Source: Fodinibius sp034521915
GTDB lineage: Bacteria; Bacteroidota; Rhodothermia; Balneolales; Balneolaceae
DNA length: 64,000 bases
Direction of reading: 5' to 3'
Assembly (NCBI RefSeq): GCF_034521915.1
Contig: NZ_JAXHLU010000020.1
Coordinates: 45,395-109,394 of the forward strand
Shown: positions 1-9,476 of the stretch, in pieces
Layout: the number at the start of each line of letters is the position of its first letter
Position numbering within the stretch: position 1 is the first letter of the stretch
The notes under the pieces: model-generated
Told to the model about the DNA's origin: nothing
The model's database searches: none
The model's input: only the letters and a program-made list of their open reading frames with translations
Made by a program: the position numbers and the translations under genes

Positions 1-1388
1 TATTCCTCTGCCAGTGTGTCCATTTTGAGCTTTTGGTCCGCATCGATGAGATATGCCGCTATCATCGTATCAAAAACCTTACCCTGTATCTCCAATCCGG
101 CCCGACGAAGCATCATGTAATCAAACTTAAAATTGTGGGCAACCTTTTTAGTTGTCGGATTTTTGAACAACGGACTCATGATCTCTATTGCCTCTTTCTC
201 ATCAATCCCCTTTTCTCCATTTAAGGGTATATAATAGGCGACGCCGGGCGTGGCAGAGATAGCAATACCAACCAGCGAATTTTCCATAGGATCAACGCCA
301 TCGGTTTCGGTATCAAAACAGATGACATTCTTATTGCTGAGTCTATCTACCAGTTCATCAAGACTTTCTTTGGAATCCACTAACTCGTAGGTGACAATAT
401 CTTCGTCATAACTCTCAAGCGGTGATTCTTCTTCGGTCTCATCATCCGCCAGAAACAGATCGCCCTGATTTTTATTTCCCGAATCTGATTTTTTATCTGC
501 TGATCGAACTATCTCTTCTCCCAAATACTTTTTAGTAAGGGTACGAAACTCCATCCGCTTAAAGAAAGCCCCCAGCTTTTCATCATCGGCCCCTTGCCAG
601 TCCAGATCCTCCCAATCTACCGTATCAGGAACATCTGTTTTTATTTTTACCATTTCCTTGGCATGCATTGCTTCTTCGGCATACTCCTGCAGACCTTCTC
701 GGTGACGCTTCGAACTCATATTTGGAGCATCCTCAATAGCGGCTTCAAGTGATCCGTATTTATTGATTAACTTGGGAGCTCCTTTCTTTCCAATTCCTTT
801 TACTCCGGGAATATTATCAGATTTATCCCCAAGTATAGCCAGCACATCAACCACCTTTTCGGGATATACCCCAAAGTAATCTTTCACCCCTTCGCGATCT
901 ATCAGATTGAAGCCACCATTCTGGTTGTCGGGTTTGTACATGGTGATATGATCATGTACCAGCTGCATAAAATCTTTGTCGGGAGTAACCAGAAAAACAT
1001 CTACATCTTCTGCGTTCGCACGATCTGCTACTGTCCCAACAATATCATCTGCCTCGTAGCCATCCTGCTCAATATTTTTGATTCCATAACCCTCAATCAT
1101 CTCTTTAATCAAGGGAATCCCAATTGTTAGTTCTTCGGGCTGTGGTGGCCGGTTAGCTTTATAATCTTCATCCATCTCATGCCTGAAAGTCGGCGCCTGG
1201 GTATCCCACGCAACGGCAATATGGGTAGGTTCATGCTCCTCCAACAGCTTCTCAAGCGTATTAGCAAAACCCAAAATTGGGCCGGTGGGAATACCTTCAG
1301 AATTCTGTAAATTACTACTGATAAACGCAAAGTGCGAACGGTAGGCCAGTGCCATACCATCCAACAAAAAAAGGAGGCTTTTAGACAT
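1..1388 (-). CDS. polA: DNA polymerase I, N-terminal part (runs off the left edge)
   Basis: About 462 residues of DNA polymerase I, the enzyme that removes RNA primers and fills repair gaps. The ATG is at 1388 (MSKSLLFLLDGMALAYRSH). The N-terminal 5'-3' exonuclease domain is clear: LLDGMALAYR, AVAWD, YEADDIVG and TPDKDFMQL, followed by the helix-3-turn-helix LGDKSDNIPGVKGIGKKGA near residue 187. After an acidic linker comes the 3'-5' exonuclease domain with the exo I motif FDTETDG (about residue 358) and the exo II motif AHNFKFD. The DxE and N-x3-D residues are kept, so proofreading is probably active, unlike in some polA families. The polymerase domain lies outside the window. Transcribed divergently from the phosphatase gene at 1517. 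Confidence 0.95.
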   Translation of the reverse strand, partial: MSKSLLFLLDGMALAYRSHFAFISSNLQNSEGIPTGPILGFANTLEKLLEEHEPTHIAVAWDTQAPTFRHEMDEDYKANRPPQPEELTIGIPLIKEMIEGYGIKNIEQDGYEADDIVGTVADRANAEDVDVFLVTPDKDFMQLVHDHITMYKPDNQNGGFNLIDREGVKDYFGVYPEKVVDVLAILGDKSDNIPGVKGIGKKGAPKLINKYGSLEAAIEDAPNMSSKRHREGLQEYAEEAMHAKEMVKIKTDVPDTVDWEDLDWQGADDEKLGAFFKRMEFRTLTKKYLGEEIVRSADKKSDSGNKNQGDLFLADDETEEESPLESYDEDIVTYELVDSKESLDELVDRLSNKNVICFDTETDGVDPMENSLVGIAISATPGVAYYIPLNGEKGIDEKEAIEIMSPLFKNPTTKKVAHNFKFDYMMLRRAGLEIQGKVFDTMIAAYLIDADQKLKMDTLAEE

Positions 1389-1516
1389 GCTTTTTACTTA
1401 AACTTGGAACGTTAAAATTCTTACTATCCAGTTGTTAAATTATCGAGTAAAAGGTAAAACTTTTTAGTGTCGTTTTCGAATAACAACTTCATCTATATAA
1501 TTGATCATACTCTTTC

Positions 1517-2671
1517 ATGGGATTAAAAAACGAAGCGCAGTCAGCATTCCAAAATACGAAATCCTTTTATAAGGAGTACGTTTCGGGTATGACCCGTCAA
1601 CGTATGGGAAAGGAATTTTATAAGGACACCGACCGCCTTAAGCAACTCTATACCGAAGCCATTGGTGAAAATATTGAGAAGACGGAAGATGAAACGATAC
1701 CCGGGCATTTAAAAATTATGCGCCTTTTTTCGGCGTTAACGCAGCGCCTCAATCCTACCCGGCGATTGGTATTTGGCTTGTCGGTTGTCTCATTTGTCGC
1801 GCACTATTTGATCGGATTTCTACAAATTACGGGATTCGTATTTTTTTACAACCTACTGCTGCCCTTTGCATTTGTTTCCATGCTGATGCTGCTGCTCGTT
1901 GAGTTATTGGAAAAATCGGATGTAAAACGTGAGATTGACCTTGCAAGAGAAATTCAGCTCAGCTTGCTACCCAATACCGAACACCATCGCAAAAACCTGG
2001 AAATTGCCTGTTTTGCCAATACCGCTAAAGAAGTAGGTGGCGATTACGTAGATATTATCGAAACTGATACAGGAACATATATCGTAATTGCTGATGTCTC
2101 GGGTAAAGGACTTTCGGCCGCTTTGTATATGGTACGTATGCAGGCTTTAGTTCATCTTATCATCGAAAAAAGTCAACCTTCTCCAAAAGAGCTTTTCCTT
2201 GAGCTCAATAATTACGTAAAGTCAGATATTAAAGATAAAACATTTGTTACGGCCTGCGCTGCTTTCTTTCCTGATGGAGAAGATCATTTCATTTTTGCCC
2301 GCGCCGGCCATAACGCTCCTATCCTATTCAGTAATGAACGCGATGCCACTTTTGATTTACGATCCGATGGTTTTGCCCTTGGTATGACGACATCAACAAA
2401 TATGGAGCATTACTTACAAGAAAAGAAATTCCATTTTAAATCTGGTGACAGTGTCCTTTTTTATACAGATGGGCTTACCGAGTCGCGCAATGAATGGGGC
2501 GAAGAATACGGAGATGAACGCCTCGATGGCATTATGAGTGTCTACGGCTCACTTCATTCCAAATCGATCATCCATAAAATACAATCTTCACTGGAAAACT
2601 TTATCGGCAACGAAGAACCCGTAGATGATGTAACATTTACTTGCGTCCATCGCCTTACAAAAAATAAATAA
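1517..2671 (+). CDS. PP2C-type SpoIIE/RsbU-like serine phosphatase, membrane-anchored
   Basis: 384 residues. The N-terminal part (1-80) is charged and cytoplasmic-looking; two hydrophobic segments at about 84-130 should anchor it in the inner membrane. The rest is a SpoIIE/RsbU phosphatase domain: EIQLSLLP, then KEVGGDYVD (about residue 170, metal-binding Asp), DVSGKGLSAALYM (about 192), ARAGHNAP, GFALGM and FYTDGLTESRN. Enzymes of this family dephosphorylate anti-sigma-factor antagonists in partner-switching stress pathways. No RsbW kinase or STAS antagonist gene is next to it, so its partner is unknown. It converges with the transketolase gene across a shared hairpin terminator. Confidence 0.88.
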   Translation: MGLKNEAQSAFQNTKSFYKEYVSGMTRQRMGKEFYKDTDRLKQLYTEAIGENIEKTEDETIPGHLKIMRLFSALTQRLNPTRRLVFGLSVVSFVAHYLIGFLQITGFVFFYNLLLPFAFVSMLMLLLVELLEKSDVKREIDLAREIQLSLLPNTEHHRKNLEIACFANTAKEVGGDYVDIIETDTGTYIVIADVSGKGLSAALYMVRMQALVHLIIEKSQPSPKELFLELNNYVKSDIKDKTFVTACAAFFPDGEDHFIFARAGHNAPILFSNERDATFDLRSDGFALGMTTSTNMEHYLQEKKFHFKSGDSVLFYTDGLTESRNEWGEEYGDERLDGIMSVYGSLHSKSIIHKIQSSLENFIGNEEPVDDVTFTCVHRLTKNK

Positions 2672-2707
2672 GATAAGCGGTCTACCGTTTCGCAAACCGC
2701 TTATCTT
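2670..2707. terminator. Bidirectional hairpin terminator
   Basis: A 12-bp perfect stem, AAGATAAGCGGT (2670-2681) with ACCGCTTATCTT (2696-2707), and a 14-nt loop, between the convergent phosphatase and transketolase genes. It begins at the phosphatase stop codon. The flanks are AT-rich on both sides, so it could stop transcription from either direction. Confidence 0.75.
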
Positions 2708-2725
2708 CTATTTATTCTTAATACA

Positions 2726-4735
2726 TTATTTAAGAAGCTTGAGCGCTTCCTCTACCATTCGATCGCTGGTTATGCCGTATTCCTGGAAGATCGTTTCGTA
2801 GGGTGCTGAAGCTCCAAAACGGTCAACGCCAATAATGGTGCCTTCTGTGCCAACCCATTCTCTCCAGCCCTGTGAAGCGGCCGCCTCAATGGAGACTCGA
2901 GCCGTAACTTCTTTAGGCAGCACCTCTTGCCGATAAGATTGATCCTGCGCTCTAAAAAGCTCCCATGACGGCATGCTAACTACTCGTGCATCAACATCCT
3001 TGGCAGCAAGTTTATCCTTGGCTTCCATCGCACGATATACTTCTGATCCGCTACCCATTAAAATTACATCCGGTTGTTTTTTTTCCGAATCCGCAAGAAT
3101 ATATCCGCCTTTAGTGGCATTCTTGGCAGTATTATCTTGTGTACGTTCAAAAGTTGGTACATTTTGACGCGTAAGAACAATCAATGATGGACCTTCTTTA
3201 TAATCCAAGGCGGCTTTCCAGCACCAGGCTACTTCATTGGCATCTGCCGGCCGAAGTACCAGTGTATTAGGCATGGCACGCAGTGATGCCAGATGCTCCA
3301 CAGGCTGATGCGTGGGCCCATCTTCTCCCAACCCAATACTATCATGGGTGAATACAAATATAGACGGGATATGAGAAAGTGCAGCTATCCGTATCGCCGG
3401 ACGACAATAATCAGAAAAGATAAGGAATGTTCCGCCATATGGAATCACTCCTTTATGCAACGCCATGCCATTAAGCGCAGCACCCATCGCATGTTCTCGT
3501 ACTCCAAAATGGATATTGCGTCCGCTATAATCGGAAGCTGAAAATATCCCGGCATCATCAATCCAGGTTTTATTACTTCCCGTAAGATCTGCCGACCCAC
3601 CAATCATCTGCGGCACATTTTCTGTTAACGACTGCAATACTTTACCTGACGATGCACGAGTTGCCATGCCCTTTTCATCAGCCTCAAAATTGGGCAGAAA
3701 ATCCTCAAAATTATCAGGAAGCTCATAATTAATAGCGTTCGAAAATGCCTCTGCTTTCTCGGGATGAGCTTGCTGATATTGTTCAAATGTATTTTGCCAC
3801 TCTTGGAAAGATGCCGCTCCTTTTTCAATAGCAGTGCGAAAATGTGTTAATGCTTTATCCGGAATGTGAAATTTTTTATCTGGTTCCCAATTAAGATTTT
3901 CTTTCGTCTTTCTAACCTCTTCTTCTCCCAATGGTGCTCCATGAGAATCAGCACTATCCTGTTTATTGGGACTTCCAAATCCAATATGAGTATTGCAAAT
4001 AATAAGAGATGGACGTTCAGTTTCAGCTTGTGCTTTTTCAATAGCTTGTTCTACCTCTTGCCGATCATGCCCATCTACTTTGATCGTATGCCATTTAGCA
4101 GCCTCAAAACGTTTTTGGACATCCTCGGTAAAGGCCAAATCCGTACTTCCATCTATAGAAATCTCGTTGTCATCATACAGGTAAATCAATTTTCCCAATT
4201 TAAGATGACCGGCCAATGAAGCGGCTTCTTGTGATATCCCTTCCATCAAATCACCATCACTAACAATACCGTATGTATAGTGATCTGTAATCTGATATTC
4301 ATCAGTATTAAACTTAGCACTCATATGCTTCTCAGCCATAGCCATGCCTACTCCTGTAGCAAAACCCTGCCCCAGTGGACCGGTCGTAGTTTCAACCCCC
4401 GGAGTCAAACCATACTCGGGATGTCCCGGCGTTAAACTTCCCCATTGACGAAAATTCTTGAGTTCATCAAGCGAAAGTTCATATCCGGTAAGATGAAGCA
4501 AGCTATAAAGCAGCATGGAACCATGTCCCGCTGATAAAACAAACCGATCACGATCATACCATTCGGGATTAGCGGGATCGTGCTTTAAAAATTTCGTCCA
4601 CAACACATAAGCTGCATCTGCCATCCCCATTGGCATGCCCGGATGGCCGGATTCTGCAGCCTGTACCGCATCAATAGAAAGGGTTCTGATCGTATTTACA
4701 CATAGCTCGTCAAGTGTGGATTGTTTAGAGCTCAT
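2726..4735 (-). CDS. tkt: Transketolase
   Basis: 669 residues, the usual length of a bacterial transketolase, which moves two-carbon units between sugar phosphates in the pentose phosphate pathway. Visible landmarks are ESGHPGMPMGMA near the N terminus, SAGHGSMLLYSLLHL (about residue 65), the thiamine diphosphate motif SDGDLMEG (about 163) closed by YDDNEIS, the pyrimidine-domain stretch GVREHAMGAALNGMALH and HDSIGLGEDGPTHQPVEHL (about 461). The start MSSKQSTLDELCVNTIRTL has no better alternative. No sugar-phosphate genes flank it; the TPR-protein gene upstream on the same strand is separated by its own terminator. Confidence 0.96.
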   Translation of the reverse strand: MSSKQSTLDELCVNTIRTLSIDAVQAAESGHPGMPMGMADAAYVLWTKFLKHDPANPEWYDRDRFVLSAGHGSMLLYSLLHLTGYELSLDELKNFRQWGSLTPGHPEYGLTPGVETTTGPLGQGFATGVGMAMAEKHMSAKFNTDEYQITDHYTYGIVSDGDLMEGISQEAASLAGHLKLGKLIYLYDDNEISIDGSTDLAFTEDVQKRFEAAKWHTIKVDGHDRQEVEQAIEKAQAETERPSLIICNTHIGFGSPNKQDSADSHGAPLGEEEVRKTKENLNWEPDKKFHIPDKALTHFRTAIEKGAASFQEWQNTFEQYQQAHPEKAEAFSNAINYELPDNFEDFLPNFEADEKGMATRASSGKVLQSLTENVPQMIGGSADLTGSNKTWIDDAGIFSASDYSGRNIHFGVREHAMGAALNGMALHKGVIPYGGTFLIFSDYCRPAIRIAALSHIPSIFVFTHDSIGLGEDGPTHQPVEHLASLRAMPNTLVLRPADANEVAWCWKAALDYKEGPSLIVLTRQNVPTFERTQDNTAKNATKGGYILADSEKKQPDVILMGSGSEVYRAMEAKDKLAAKDVDARVVSMPSWELFRAQDQSYRQEVLPKEVTARVSIEAAASQGWREWVGTEGTIIGVDRFGASAPYETIFQEYGITSDRMVEEALKLLK

Positions 4736-4828
4736 TTTATAAAATCTGATTTTATTTGAGGGCCAAAATTAGTGCTGAAAATAGTCAATGCTCTGCTTAC
4801 ATAAAAGAGAAGTTCTTACAAATAAAAA

Positions 4829-4850
4829 AGGCCTCCAAGATTGGAGGCCT
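4829..4850 (-). terminator. Rho-independent terminator of the TPR-protein gene
   Basis: Stem AGGCCTCCA (4829-4837) with TGGAGGCCT (4842-4850) and a 4-nt loop. On the minus strand it is followed by a T-rich run (4820-4828), so it should end the transcript of the gene at 4880-5902. Confidence 0.85.
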
Positions 4851-4879
4851 CATAAAAATATTAACGTTAAATAAACTAT

Positions 4880-5902
4880 TTATCCTGTAGTATTTTCGCA
4901 CTCAAGTTCATATTCCATCTGGTGCTCAGCAGGGGATTTGAAATTGCCATAGGCGGCATTATTATAGGCACCACATGCATTATCTTTTTGACCTAATCCT
5001 TGGTATGCAGTACCAAGTTCAAAATAGATCTTTGCTTTATCAGTTCGGCCTCCTGTTTCAAAGCCGAGAGCTTTTTCAGAATGTTCTGCAGCTTGTTGCC
5101 AGTCTTGGGTTTTATTGTAAGCCTGGGCCAAACGATAATGAGCATCTGCAGAACTTGAGTTATATTCAAGTGCTTTATTTAACAATTCTTTTGCACGCGA
5201 AAAGTTTTTCTCTTCAATTGCTTTTGCTCCGCGATACACAAGTTCATCATGAGCAGCTTTTCTTGCTTGAGAAACAATTTGGCTGTCATTCGTTTTTTGT
5301 CCTACTTCAATAGCCTTATCAAAGAGATCAATAGAACGTTCTAACTCTGTTCCTTTTATCTTCTTTAGTACAATCCCTTTTTGATAGTATGCTTTAGAGT
5401 AATTAGGATCATTCTTAATCACTTCATCAAGTGTTGCAAGAGCGTCTTGGTAATTTTGCTGCTTATACTGAATAATAGACTTACTATAGAGTAATTGATT
5501 AATTACTCCATTCGCCTGATTTGAAATTTCGGAATTATCATACTCTTCTGCTACGTCTTTTGTTTTTTGAAAACCATCTATCGTAGCATCAAGATTTGAA
5601 ATGGTTTGATTTTGTTTAAAGGCACGATATTTGTCAAGAGCCATCTGTCGGTATACTTCGGGCAATTTTCCTTTAGCTCGTTCGACGATATCCTGTCCCT
5701 GAGGGCCAAGTTGACTACCAACCTCAATCGCTTTTTTGAATTGATCAATAGCTTTCTGATAATCGCCGTTCTGAACCATCTCCCGAGCACTGTTATATGT
5801 TTGGACGGCCTCTTTGCGATCTTGTGCTTCAGCAGTTTGGCCTAACCCAAAGATAAAAAGACCAAGTAAGAATACAGATATGCTTGATTTCAACAACTTC
5901 AT
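4880..5902 (-). CDS. Exported tetratricopeptide-repeat protein
   Basis: About 340 residues from the ATG at 5902. The frame opens 13 codons earlier, but starting at 5902 gives a clean signal peptide (MKLLKSSISVFLLGLFIFGLG ending near AEAQ). The mature part is almost entirely TPR-type helical pairs: NGDYQKAIDQFKKAIEVG, QNYQDALATLDEVIKNDPN, KNFSRAKELLNKALEYN, QDWQQAAEHSEKALGF and an imperfect last repeat ending in a Cys near the C terminus. TPR proteins of this kind are periplasmic or outer-membrane-associated scaffolds; there is no enzymatic domain, and the specific role cannot be told. It is the upstream neighbour of tkt but has its own terminator. Confidence 0.8.
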   Translation of the reverse strand: MKLLKSSISVFLLGLFIFGLGQTAEAQDRKEAVQTYNSAREMVQNGDYQKAIDQFKKAIEVGSQLGPQGQDIVERAKGKLPEVYRQMALDKYRAFKQNQTISNLDATIDGFQKTKDVAEEYDNSEISNQANGVINQLLYSKSIIQYKQQNYQDALATLDEVIKNDPNYSKAYYQKGIVLKKIKGTELERSIDLFDKAIEVGQKTNDSQIVSQARKAAHDELVYRGAKAIEEKNFSRAKELLNKALEYNSSSADAHYRLAQAYNKTQDWQQAAEHSEKALGFETGGRTDKAKIYFELGTAYQGLGQKDNACGAYNNAAYGNFKSPAEHQMEYELECENTTG

Positions 5903-6105
5903 TTGTTTGTTCGGTTTATGGTTAAATTTACAAATACGCAATTGTAGTGATTTTTAAGATTTATACAAAAAGATAACTAAATCGTGCGCATTTTATTGTT
6001 ATGATTTTAAAATAGACCTGTTTTAGTCATCAGTTACATGTTTCTAATCCCTGATATAAAATTTTGTTTCATGTATAACTATTTTTTTAATAAAATTAAA
6101 CCCTT

Positions 6106-6810
6106 TTAGAAATTTGGACCTAAGGTATGTTTCTGGTAGAAATCACAAATAATTTCTACAGCTTCTTCCTCATCATCCGTCACATGAAACAGATCAAGAT
6201 CTTCTTCTGATATCGTGCCATTGGCAAGCATGGTTTCCTTAATCCATTTAACCAAGCCCCCCCAGTAATCCGTTCCGATTAGCACGATAGGAAATGGATT
6301 TACTTTTTTGGTTTGTATCAATGTCAGAGCCTCAAAAAACTCATCGAGTGTTCCAAAACCACCCGGAAAAACAATAAATCCCTGGGCATACTTTACAAAC
6401 ATCACTTTGCGGGCAAAAAAGTAATGAAAATTGATAATATAATCGTCATCAACATAGGAATTTAATCCTTGTTCGTGGGGTAACGTAATACCGAGACCTA
6501 CCGATTTACCGCCTCCCTCCTGGGCACCTTTATTGGCAGCTTCCATAATTCCGGGTCCCCCTCCGGTGATAATCCCAAATCCTCTTTCGGTAACATTCTT
6601 TGCAGTTTTCTGGGCCATTTTATAATAGTTATGACCTTCATCCATCCGGGCAGATCCAAAAATGGATACACACGGGCCAATTTTGAAAAGCTTATCGTAG
6701 CCCTCAACAAATTCACCCATAATTTTAAAGATACTCCAAACATCATTTTCAAGACTATCCCCAAAATTATCAGGTACTATCAATTTACTTTCTTCATTAT
6801 TACTACTCAT
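6106..6810 (-). CDS. LOG-family protein (TIGR00730-type Rossmann fold)
   Basis: 234 residues. The family signature PGGFGTLDEFFE is at about residue 147, and GITGGGPGIMEAANKGA-type glycine-rich residues lie before it (ITGGGPGIMEAANKGAQEGG). Some members (LOG) hydrolyse cytokinin riboside 5'-monophosphates and others are PpnN-like nucleotide 5'-monophosphate nucleosidases; this one has no long N-terminal PpnN extension, so it is closer to the LOG type. The start MSSNNEESKLIVPDNFGDS is followed by an acidic N-terminal tail. It sits 9 bp after the DUF5683 gene on the same strand and is probably co-transcribed with parAB-DUF5683. Confidence 0.85.
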   Translation of the reverse strand: MSSNNEESKLIVPDNFGDSLENDVWSIFKIMGEFVEGYDKLFKIGPCVSIFGSARMDEGHNYYKMAQKTAKNVTERGFGIITGGGPGIMEAANKGAQEGGGKSVGLGITLPHEQGLNSYVDDDYIINFHYFFARKVMFVKYAQGFIVFPGGFGTLDEFFEALTLIQTKKVNPFPIVLIGTDYWGGLVKWIKETMLANGTISEEDLDLFHVTDDEEEAVEIICDFYQKHTLGPNF

Positions 6811-6819
6811 AACTCTTAT

Positions 6820-7497
6820 TTATTTAGCTATTAAATCAATTGATAACGTAATTCCCGGTATTTTAGACTGTGCCATCACCGCAGGTTTTACATGCGGACG
6901 CATGCTTAAATCTTTTGATACATCAAACGATCGCATGTGGGCAAAAACATAAGCATCAATAATATTTAGACCGTAGGCCAAAACTATACCCACATAAACC
7001 AGATCGCGATTATTTCTAAATTTGTTTCGCAGATTTCGTACCTCATTTAAATTAGCATTTTCAGGAATATACGAAGGGGTTGCTCCAAATCGTAAGTCAT
7101 CGGGAGTATCCGGATTTAAATTATAAAACGCTGCCCGATAGTCATGGTATTTTTTTGTCAGATGAACACTGTAATATCCCAATCCCCCCAAAACGGCATA
7201 TACAAAGGGTACCTTCCAAGCTTGGTTATTAACAATTTGTCCCCAGCCTGGAATAATCATCGACTTATACATTACACTGTTAGGATTAGGCAAATCTTCA
7301 TTTCCGTTCTCTCTTGTCGTATCATTGACAAATTTTAGGCTCTGATAACGTACATTCAAATTGGGATGAAAATTTCCAGATGGAGAGATAAGCGAATTAT
7401 TCAATTGCTGAGACTGACCTGAAGTTGGCACACACAAGAAAACAGATATGCTAAGAAATAGAATCGAAAAGCTCGAGCAGGCGATCAAGTTCTTCAT
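6820..7497 (-). CDS. DUF5683 domain protein with signal peptide
   Basis: About 225 residues from the ATG at 7497, which gives a normal signal peptide (MKNLIACSSFSILFLSISV..). An in-frame ATG 11 codons earlier would lengthen the overlap with parB and blunt the signal. The core, NPNSVMYKSMIIPGWGQIVN followed by two hydrophobic segments (VPFVYAVLGGLGYYSVHL and LVYVGIVLAYGLNIIDAYVFA), is the DUF5683 pattern found in Bacteroidota, often next to parB. The function is unknown; the protein is probably in the cell envelope. The gene overlaps the 3' end of parB by 47 bp, so it is translationally linked to parAB. Confidence 0.82.
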   Translation of the reverse strand: MKNLIACSSFSILFLSISVFLCVPTSGQSQQLNNSLISPSGNFHPNLNVRYQSLKFVNDTTRENGNEDLPNPNSVMYKSMIIPGWGQIVNNQAWKVPFVYAVLGGLGYYSVHLTKKYHDYRAAFYNLNPDTPDDLRFGATPSYIPENANLNEVRNLRNKFRNNRDLVYVGIVLAYGLNIIDAYVFAHMRSFDVSKDLSMRPHVKPAVMAQSKIPGITLSIDLIAK

Positions 7498-8389
7498 CCG
7501 AATAATATTCAATACGTATTTCCCCACCATTCTTCTTAGATTTAATATTGACCTTCGTACTTAACGTACTGCGTAGTCGATTCGATATTTCCTTTAAAAA
7601 AGCACTTTCCTTATCAGAGGCATCAGTTGATTTGGATTTCTTTTTCTGATCCTCATTCAGTTTTCGGATTACTTTTTCGGTCTTTCGAACAGAATATCCC
7701 CTATCAATAATTTTATTGTACACTTCCTCCTGATCATTTTCATCATCAATAGAAAGAAGCGCTCGGGCATGTCCCATAGATATCTTTTGATCGCGGAGCC
7801 CTGCCTGAATAAATGCCGGCAAATTCAACAACCGCAGCATATTGGTAACCGTAGATCGATTTTTCCCTACCCTATCGGCTACTTCGGCCTGGGTATACCC
7901 GGCCTCTTCTACCAATCGCTGATACCCCATTGCCACTTCAATAGGATTTAAATCCTCGCGCTGGATATTCTCAATAAGCGCATACGAAATAATATCATCA
8001 TCGTTAACTTCACGAATATACGACGGAATTTCTTCCAATCCGGCCAGCTTTGCTGCCCGCAGACGTCGTTCACCACTTATGAGCTCAAACCTCTTTTCAC
8101 CGATATAACGTACCGTTATCGGCTGGATTAATCCATGAGCATCAATTGAGTCCGCAAGCTCCTCAAGACGTTCCTCGTTAAACTCTTTGCGAGGCTGATG
8201 CGGATTGGGACGGATATTATCAACCGGCACATGCAACACAATATTTACCCGCTTCTGCGGCTCTACGTAAGGCGATCCATCCCCATCCTGTTCTTTACCT
8301 GATTTTTTCCCTTTCGCTTGCTCTCCTCCTTCATCGTATTCGGGAAAAAAAGCTCCTAAACCGCGTCCTAAAACCTTTTTTGATGCCAT
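7451..8389 (-). CDS. parB: Chromosome-partitioning protein ParB
   Basis: 312 residues, slightly long for chromosomal ParB (Spo0J). The order is: basic and disordered N terminus with GRGLGAFF near the start (the ParA-stimulating region), the ParB/Srx nucleotide-binding domain with RPNPHQPRKEF, HGLIQPITVR and ISGERRLRAAK (the CTP-binding GERRxRA motif), then the helix-turn-helix TQAEVADRVGKNRSTVTNML that reads parS, a Lys/Glu-rich linker and a C-terminal dimerisation tail. ParB loads on parS near the origin as a CTP-gated clamp. It lies 13 bp after parA. No full parS palindrome was found in the window. Confidence 0.95.
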   Translation of the reverse strand: MASKKVLGRGLGAFFPEYDEGGEQAKGKKSGKEQDGDGSPYVEPQKRVNIVLHVPVDNIRPNPHQPRKEFNEERLEELADSIDAHGLIQPITVRYIGEKRFELISGERRLRAAKLAGLEEIPSYIREVNDDDIISYALIENIQREDLNPIEVAMGYQRLVEEAGYTQAEVADRVGKNRSTVTNMLRLLNLPAFIQAGLRDQKISMGHARALLSIDDENDQEEVYNKIIDRGYSVRKTEKVIRKLNEDQKKKSKSTDASDKESAFLKEISNRLRSTLSTKVNIKSKKNGGEIRIEYYSDEELDRLLELFDSIS

Positions 8390-8402
8390 AATTCATCACC
8401 TT

Positions 8403-9203
8403 TTAACTACTCGCAAATACCGGACTATCTTTAAAAAGCTCTTTATTGCGATGGATAATTTCGCGTGCCAATGCCAGATAATTCTTAGCTCCTACACTTG
8501 TAGAATCATAAAGCAGCGCAGGTTTTCCAAAGCTGGGTGCCTCGGCAAGACGAACATTTCGTTTAATGATAGCTTCAAAGACCCGATCCTCGAAATACTT
8601 CCGTACTTCATCAGCCACTTGATCGGAAAGTCGAGTGCGTGTATCATACATCGTTAGAAGCACGCCCTCAATTTCAAGCTCGGTATTTAAATGCTGACGC
8701 ACGATTTTAATTGTATTTAATAGCTGTCCCAGCCCTTCCAAAGCAAAATATTCGCATTGCACCGGAATCAGAACCGAATCGGATGCTGTTAATGCATTAA
8801 TGGTAAGCAATCCAAGTGAAGGCGGACAGTCAATAATGATAAAATCGTATTGTTCCTTTAGACCCGAAATCGCTTTCTCCAAGATACGCTCGCGCTGATC
8901 TCGATCAATCATCTCAATTTCGGCCCCGACCAAATTAATATGCGAAGGTATCAGCTCCAGAAAAGGCAAGTCTGTCTCTCTGATAGCATCAGAAGCATCT
9001 ACCCCTCCTACCATCACTTCATAAACAGAATGCGAAACTGTCTTTGCTTCAATACCCAACCCGCTGGTAGTGTTACTCTGGGGATCTATGTCAATTATTA
9101 AGGTAGTATGCTCGATAGCAGCAAGGCTGGCAGCGAGGTTAATAGCCGTCGTTGTTTTACCAACACCGCCTTTTTGATTTGCTATGGAAATTATTTTGCC
9201 CAT
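8403..9203 (-). CDS. parA: Chromosome-partitioning ATPase ParA (Soj)
   Basis: 266 residues, a deviant-Walker ParA ATPase. The P-loop KGGVGKTT is at residues 11-18 with the signature first lysine, Walker A' is DIDPQSNTTSG and Walker B is IIDCPPSLGLLT. The short N terminus without a DNA-binding domain marks the chromosomal (Soj) type rather than plasmid type Ia. It acts with ParB in origin segregation. It heads the apparent operon parA-parB-DUF5683-LOG. A parA-parB pair is commonly near oriC, but no DnaA-box cluster, dnaA, gidA or rnpA is visible here. Confidence 0.95.
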   Translation of the reverse strand: MGKIISIANQKGGVGKTTTAINLAASLAAIEHTTLIIDIDPQSNTTSGLGIEAKTVSHSVYEVMVGGVDASDAIRETDLPFLELIPSHINLVGAEIEMIDRDQRERILEKAISGLKEQYDFIIIDCPPSLGLLTINALTASDSVLIPVQCEYFALEGLGQLLNTIKIVRQHLNTELEIEGVLLTMYDTRTRLSDQVADEVRKYFEDRVFEAIIKRNVRLAEAPSFGKPALLYDSTSVGAKNYLALAREIIHRNKELFKDSPVFASS

Positions 9204-9422
9204 ATGAACAATCTATAACAACAATTATCGATGTAATTATTTAAAAATATAATGGGATGACTTATGGTAAACAAAAATACTTATTAACAAGTTGTTCACT
9301 AAGATATCAACAGGGTTAGTTTCCTGCATGCCAATACATTACAACGGCTTATCTAAAGAAATATTTTATATGTTCCACATATTGTTTCACGGATATTACA
9401 GAAGTGCCCGATTTTTCAAAAA

Positions 9423-9454
9423 AAGCCAAATATCTTTTTACAGATATTTGGCTT
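9423..9454 (-). terminator. Terminator of ald
   Basis: A 13-bp perfect stem, AAGCCAAATATCT (9423-9435) with AGATATTTGGCTT (9442-9454), and a 6-nt loop, placed 22 bp after the ald stop. On the minus strand a T-rich run follows. It lies between ald and parA, both on the minus strand, so parA should have its own promoter in 9204-9422. Confidence 0.8.
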
Positions 9455-9476
9455 CTATCGTTATAATGGTAGTATT

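Noticed and set aside
9204..9476. Replication origin near parAB
   Set aside because: The spacer is AT-rich, but there is no cluster of DnaA boxes and no dnaA, gidA or rnpA; parAB alone is not enough.
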